A stretch of DNA of 64,000 bases. It comes from Pyronema omphalodes (Eukaryota; Ascomycota; Pezizomycetes; Pezizales; Pyronemataceae). A program made the translations under genes and the position numbers. Below the pieces are notes generated by a model, which was not told the DNA's origin, searched no databases, and saw nothing but the letters and a program-made list of their open reading frames with translations. Below, piece by piece: positions 58,357 through 64,000 of this stretch. The first letter of the stretch is position 1. Every line of letters begins with the position of its first letter. The DNA lies in NCBI GenBank assembly GCA_024516155.1, contig JAJJXM010000032.1:310001-374000 (forward strand). Direction: 5' to 3'.

Positions 58357-59570
58357 GAAAGTTTTTTGAACTTTCAAAGCGTATTGGACATACCACTCAC
58401 GGAAAAGGAACCAACACTACAGCGGTTGCTTCAGCTTTTTTTCACTCTGGTGCTTTGGCTTGCAACAAACATTATTCTATCCTGAAACCTCCGTACTTCC
58501 ACCTTGAGTCAAAAACAATATCGTTACAGATCCTAGAAAAGCCGGGGCTGGTGTGCTATCTACCTTATTGGCTGACGAAATTTCCAATGTCCATCCGTCC
58601 CTGTTTCCTGTTATGCAAACATGGACTCCAAAATACGTCCTGTTGTCGAGTCTACTACATCAAACAGGAATACTTCGAAGTTCGAACTACCTAGGCCTAC
58701 TGGAGATGCCTCTCATACTTCTTCTCATGGAAACGGAACCACCACTACTATTACTTCAGCTTCATCCCCCTCTAATTCTTCGTCTTACAAAATACGACAA
58801 CGCAGTCATAATCTTTCGGGGTCTAGCCTGGAGTCAAAACGACATAGTTGCCGGTTCTAGAATTCCGTGGCGCTGTGTGCTCTCTTCCCAAACTTTCAAA
58901 TCAAAGACGACATCGTTGCCGGTCCTAGAAATCCATGGAGGTTGAATCGAGATTGTAGCTATTCGTACAGCTTCATCTCCCTCTAATTCTTCGTCTTACA
59001 ACAACCGGTAAAGCACACAGTCATTTTGGGTTCCGGCATCGATTTAGAGATGATATTGTTGCCGGTCCTAGAAAAGCCGGGGTGGTGTGCTATCTACCTT
59101 ATTGGCTGACGAAATGGGAAATGGGAAATGTCGACTTGTTTCTGTTTTCTTGCTATCGAATCTTGGAATATGGAATATCTCTGGTCGGTGGTCATTTTCT
59201 AGGCCTACTAAGGATCCTGCTCGCGGAAACGGAAATGGAACTAATACTATTGTTGCTTCGGCTTCATCTTCCTCTAATTCTTCGGCTTGCAATAAACGGT
59301 ATTTCATCCAGTAACTCTTGGGTTCCGGCATCAAGTTAGTAACGATATCGTTGCCGGTCCTAGAATTCCGCGGTGTTATGTTCCCTTCTACCCAAACCTT
59401 CCGGTCAAAGGCGACATAGATGCGAATCCTAGAAATGCGCGGACTTGTGTACCCTCTGAGTCAACTATGACAGATTGAAATACTTTAAACGTTCTAGAAC
59501 TACTGGAGATGCTTCTCACAAGTTACGGAAAGGGAATAAAAATTACGGCTATTACTCGAGATTTATCTTA
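58357..59570 (+). pseudogene. decayed tandem modules related to the small gene upstream
   Basis: About four degenerate units repeat in the same order. Each has a Thr/Ser-rich segment (GKGTNTTAVASA; GNGTTTTITSASS; GNGTNTIVASASSSS), a GGGTTCCGGCATC block, a NDIVAG segment (ATATCGTTGCCGGTCCTAGAA) and, in two units, a GTGCTATCTACC-type block encoding LSTLLADE. Units are near 58380-58640, 58700-58940, 58970-59180 and 59200-59420, with a fragment at 59500. Frameshifts and stops separate the segments in every unit, so no single frame runs through. Confidence 0.55.
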
Positions 59571-59673
59571 CTTTGAAGTCTGCGGAGGAAGAATATTAAT
59601 GGTTTTGAGAGAGAGGTGGGATGGATTGAGGTGGGAGGGATAAAGACAAGAGGCCTCGGTTAGAGTATGATTA

Positions 59674-59765
59674 AATAAATAAATACACATAAATAAATAA
59701 ACGCGTAAATAAATAAACGCGTAAATAAATAAACGCGTAAATCAATAAATCAATAAATCAATTCA
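59674..59765. repeat. TAAATAAATAAACGCG short tandem repeat
   Basis: Four imperfect units of AAATAAATAAACGCGT followed by CAATAAAT units. Non-coding. Confidence 0.85.
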
Positions 59766-62076
59766 TAAACATCCTAGAGAGTCTCAATCGTTAACGACGT
59801 CTATTATCTTTTTTTTTTCGTGATTTGCACGTGCTTCATGAAGCAGCCCCTAGAAAATCAAAAATTGAAGATATTTGTAGTAGAAACACAGTTGTGGCGT
59901 AGTGTTTCTTTTTGTGTAGGAACTTTAACTGTAACTTCGCAGCATACCGCAAAGAAGTTATCAAGAATTTTACTGGGCTGAATTGATTGCGCTGGATTGG
60001 TTCGGCTGGATTGACTTTGTATGTACATACGAGTCTTCCGAAGAGTCAAGAGTCAAAAGTCAAGACGAGTGATGGATCTATGATGCTCGATGCTCGATGC
60101 TCATTGCCAAGACCTTTGGAACTCGGCCAATGAACGCAATGAATCCAATAGCTCAATGCCTCAATATCAGCTGTGCTGAAACATAACCAGAGACAAGACC
60201 AAACAAGACCGCTACCGGCACCGTGGTGTACATATTCACTACAGAATGATACGAATCAGAACTTTGTATGTACAGTAACGCAGAGATTATACATATGGAC
60301 ATACAGTATTTCTGTTATTTTTTTTCGGCTCTGGTTTATGATTCGCCACTTATGGATTGACTCTGTATTTGTGGTGCATGATGTAGTCACCGGCGTTATC
60401 TATATTTGCCTGAAATCTTAGAATTTAACTTATCCGATATAGATGTAGATATCGAAGGATCAGGATCTCAAAACCGCTTAACTCCATGTATCCTAACGAT
60501 TTCTTAGTGACTTGGTGACTTAGGGTTTAGCGTATCTCGATTCTCGACGGCATCGGAGCTCTCGGAGCTATGCTGTAGCAGCTACCTTGCTAGCTCTCTT
60601 TAGTCTTTACCGAAGCGCCGGGTCTTGACTCCTCAGCTAGTAGTAGGGCTCAATGCTCTGCTCTGCTCTTCTCCATCACCATACTCCTCCAAGCAGCGGG
60701 AGGTCAGCGCGCACCCACGTGTTCGGCCGAACTAGAATTTGTGTCCGTTACTATACAAAAACTACTATGTACTACGACTGTACATATGTATCGAGTGCGC
60801 TGTGATGCGTATCAAAGTACCTCTTGACACCCTGGGCTTGGATTTGAGACACGGACGGACTTGGAATGCTTGGAGTTTAGAGTTTGGAACTTGGCGGAGC
60901 TTGCTAGACACACCATAGAGCTTATGGGATTTCCAACATTATCGAAAAACTTACCCCTTTGGCCATAGCCATAGCAATAGATATAGTCATAGACATAGAC
61001 GTAGCCAATGAAACTTCATCTCCGAGTGATCTTCGATACTGTGCTTGTATGGTGGTCTACTATCTACTATCTGGATTACGTATGATGGCATGTATGGTGC
61101 TGTACTTACCCTTGATATGGAACTGTACCCCACGCCCTGGCCCGGTATACGAAAATTAATCGGACAGGAACCTATCATATCATTGAGAGGGAGTGAGGGA
61201 GAGAGTGAGGTGGCGTGGCGTGGCGTGGCTTCTTCCCCTCATCCCCTCTATCCATCCATCTATGGACCCTTATTCCTATTCTCATTCCTATTCTTATTTC
61301 CTACCATACACAGGCTGGCCGCTGCCTCACTCCGGGTTCGAACTTCGGGGTTTGTCAAAGCTAGCTGAGATGTGCTGGTGGAGTTACTAGACTCGGGAAT
61401 CGGCAGTGGGTTTTCAGCTGAGATTGACATCGATGCTGATTAGGTTGGTGTCGTTCGAGAATGTTCTCGGTAGGGCTTGAAAGTTGAAATGGCTCGCAGC
61501 TAGCCTATCGCTATGTACGATGGCTTGGAGTGGCTGTAAGGCTAGCTGTATTAGGGACAACGCTGCACTGACGTAGGATTTCGGCGTGAGACAATGTTTT
61601 GAGATTTCTCGTGATTGTAAGAGCTTCAAGTGTGTATGTATTGTGATTCGTAGGTATATTTGGAATGTAACTGCTTGTTTGTTTTCTCAAACGAAAGCTT
61701 TGTTTATTGGATTGTGGAATTGGCATTATGTACCCCACCCCGGTCCCAAGTATCTTCATTGTTCTGCCGCACAATATGTAACAAGCGATTATCGAATGGA
61801 GCTGCTACCCGTGTAGTTCAAGTGGACGTAGTTCAAGATACATACTCCATCACATATACACCCCGATTTCACGTGAGAGCTGTAGCTCGTGCTACTCCGC
61901 ACAAACAGACCCCGAACCAGCAGCACCAGTCTTCGAAAACCTTCGTTTGTAACTACACTCCACCTCAACTTCATTCAGTCTCTCCTACGCAAATTCAGAA
62001 CTCTCTTTCATCTCGACTTCGTTTCGCAGAATTAGAGCACTCCTCACCATTCACAATCTGTGTACAAAAATTCAAG
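59766..62076. other. intergenic and leader of the dsRNA-binding protein gene
   Basis: Mostly AT-rich with direct repeats such as GATGCTCGATGCTC (60083), CATAGACATAGAC (60990) and GTGGCGTGGCGTGG (61210). A near-continuous frame from 61660 joins the downstream gene without a stop, but the first credible start is 62077. No separate gene is seen. Confidence 0.4.
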
Positions 62077-63593
62077 ATGTACTACCACTTACTTGACAAC
62101 TTCACGATCCATGGTTGCAGCACCGACGATCATGGCGCCAATCACGCGACAAGCTCGGAAGAGAGCAGATCCCTGTCGATAGCTGATGACACGCCTATCA
62201 CGCCAATCCCGCGTAGCCCCGCACTTACCACTAGCGACTTATTGAACTCTCCAGCATCTCCAGCAACCGAACCGGAACCACTCGTACAAGTCAACGAGAT
62301 GTCCTCTACTGGCGACTTAACGTCCTCCCCAGCATCTCCAGCAATCAAACTGGAACCACACAGTCAAGTCAATGAGATGTCCTCCACTAACGAGATCTTC
62401 TCCGCCCTCGACATTGATTCCGGTCTCGACCTCGATTCCGGTCTCGACTTGAATGAGCTATGTAGCATCAATGATTTCAGAAAGCAAGAACCGATAGCAA
62501 ACGATATCGACCCGGTCCCCCGTCCAGTCGTCAGCGGAGAACCAATTCCTATCTCCGCTACTATCACGACTACTTATGTCAAAGACCTTCACGAATTGCT
62601 ACAATCATCGGACTACTGGAATTATAACATTACTCCAGTATTTGATTATGAGCTTGTTACAACCGATAGGAGTCACGGATACCAATCCGTCTTGAAGCTG
62701 GAGTGTAAAAACACCAACACCCTTGTGAAAGAATTCCGGAACGAAGGATCAGCTCCTAGTAAGAAATACGCGAAAGAAGACGTAGCTGGTATGGGCGTCA
62801 AGTGGATCTTGAGCAAGGAAGGACAGGAGGTTATCAGAAATCTACCTGTTCGGAGCGCCGATGCTGTCGCCCTCAATGAGAAAGGACATCAGCCAGACAC
62901 TTTGGAGACCGAGAACTGGATTGGTATGCTGCAAGGTAACATACATCATCTTCCATGACCGCCATGTCTCAACTGCTAAAATAGACCTCAGACTACTGTC
63001 AACAACGCGGTGCCCTTCCCAAATACACATTCTATGCTCGGGCGTTGGACCAACCCCAAGGGTTTTCCTGCGACATCTGCCAGATCCCTGGAATAGAAGA
63101 GCAAGTCTTTGGCAACAAGACTCTATTCTACCGTAATAAAAAGCTTGCCAAGACACAAGCTGCAAAGCACGCCATGCAATTTATCAACGCAACAAACCCG
63201 CCATTACCAGAGTCAGCCCTCAAAACTAAGCTCGGCCGTAGAGTGGCCGCAGCTTCAGCAGGAGGAAGCTTTGTCGGAGGTGCCCATTTATTGCCCGCTG
63301 GATCTGTTATTAAGATTCCTCTCAGAGCAGGCCCGGTGGAAGCGGCCACGCTCATTTGTCCTAAACTTGGAATGTCATTACCGGAATATAACATTATCCA
63401 AGACCCAAGTGCTCCAGCTATCTATGATGTTACGGCTAGTATCAGGAGACAACAGGGAAAAACTCTCAAAATTGGTCCCATAAGAGGGATTTATGGAAAA
63501 CGAAATGCTAAGGAGAGAATGGCGGAGAGTCTCCTGATTTTGCTTAAACATCAGGCTGAACAAAATGGTATCACCATTAGTAGGGTAGATTAG
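62077..63593 (+). CDS. double-stranded-RNA-binding motif protein
   Basis: Exon 1 (62077-62935) and exon 2 (62992-63593) join in phase (donor GGTAAC, acceptor CCTCAG) to give 486 residues. Residues 1-160 are disordered, with two SPASPA repeats and a DIDSGLDLDSGLDL repeat. Residues 166-250 resemble a degenerate dsRBM (LHELLQSSDYWNY, then KKYAKEDVAGMGVKWIL). Residues 286-352 are a good dsRBM: LQDYCQQRGALPKYTF, then FSCDICQIPG, then LAKTQAAKHAMQFI (the Lys-rich helix that contacts RNA). Residues 400-480 look like a third, diverged motif. No RNase III, deaminase or helicase motif was seen. Family knowledge: such proteins bind dsRNA or structured RNA; the target is unknown. The frame stops at TAG but stays open beyond it to the window end. 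Confidence 0.8.
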
Positions 63594-64000
63594 GTGCCAC
63601 CCGCAAAGTCGGGGAAACGGTGGGAGGATATGACGCCGGAGGAAAGAGAGGAGGGGAGGAAAGAAGAAGTGAGGGCAAGGCTGAGGGCGATTCAAAGACA
63701 GAGGGAGAAAAATATGGAGTTGAAAAAGAAGAAGGAGCAGATGGAGCAGGAGAGAATGGAAAGTATGAGTTTAAAGACTTGGGAAGAGATGTCACCAGAA
63801 GAAAGAGAACAGCGAAAAATTGAGGAGGAAACAGAGAGGCTTAGAATGTTGCAAGAACAGAAAGCGAGAGAAGAAAGGGAGAAGACGCAGCAGGAGATTC
63901 CGGCAGCAGAGACAAGCATTCATAAAGCACCGGAAACCCAAACACAACAAACATCACCACCAAAAAGAAAGAGAAATACTGAAAGTGAACCCCAGGCTAC
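63594..64000 (+). other. open coiled-coil frame after an in-frame TAG, cut by window end
   Basis: In the same frame as the dsRBM protein, immediately after its TAG, 135 codons stay open. They encode a strongly charged sequence with two copies of a W-E-x-M-[TS]-PEERE motif (RWEDMTPEEREEGRKEE; TWEEMSPEEREQRKIEE). Long Glu/Lys/Arg helices and then a PPKRKR basic patch follow. The composition is coding-like and the repeats are preserved. Either the stop is read through, the gene has recently been broken, or a second gene starts at an ATG near 63630. Confidence 0.6.

Overview
The window looks like a repeat-rich, gene-poor stretch of nuclear DNA from a filamentous ascomycete (Pezizomycotina). The genes carry short introns (mostly 50-200 nt) with GTAAGT/GTGAGT-type donors and CTAAC/CTAAT-like branch sites. 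The recognisable proteins are fungal: a Boi-type SH3-SAM-PH polarity scaffold, a Dcw1/Dfg5-type GH76 wall enzyme, a Csx1/Nam8-like three-RRM protein and a Uls1/Rad5-like SNF2-RING translocase. I cannot name the genus.

Layout. 1-900: a tRNA-cored repeat copy. 1835-2503: a small secreted Cys-rich protein, reconstructed from three exons. 2500-4200: low-complexity DNA. 4389-9625 (minus): a seven-exon Uls1-like gene. 9.6-14.4 kb: its upstream region, then many micro- and minisatellites. 14.4-21 kb: four minus-strand tRNA-cored repeats and a hAT transposon relic. 21-22.8 kb: a tiny MITE and poly-C tracts. 22893-23815 (minus): a conserved-looking protein of unknown function. 24876-26812 (plus): an unknown 630-residue protein with internal repeats. 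27292-27494: a MITE with perfect inverted ends and a perfect central hairpin. 28.5 kb: a 9-bp minisatellite. 29298-31232 (minus): the GH76 gene. 35294-37028 (plus): the Csx1-like gene. 38.9-44 kb: three tRNA-cored repeats. 47223-51446 (plus): the Boi-like gene. 53.4-57.1 kb: three more tRNA-cored repeats. 57.8-59.6 kb: a small gene followed by decayed tandem modules. 62077 to the window end: a double-stranded-RNA-binding protein whose frame is interrupted by one TAG.

The most unusual content is a dispersed repeat family of about 1 kb or more. Eleven copies each carry a tRNA-like Pol III unit at the core, with A box, B box, a TATA-like site near -35 and a T-run terminator. Its anticodon loop is an enlarged 16-nt loop built around an 8-nt palindrome. 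A second conserved block, combining a CACGTG palindrome with an ACGTCA site, lies 220-420 bp downstream of most cores. Copies differ mainly by transitions, as expected from RIP or cytosine deamination. A few paired changes in the anticodon stem cannot be explained by C-to-T decay.

The genes do not form an operon-like or cluster-like pathway. They are independent housekeeping or unknown genes (wall remodelling, polarity, RNA binding, chromatin translocation) separated by repeats. All exon structures were read by eye from splice signals and phase, without transcript data.
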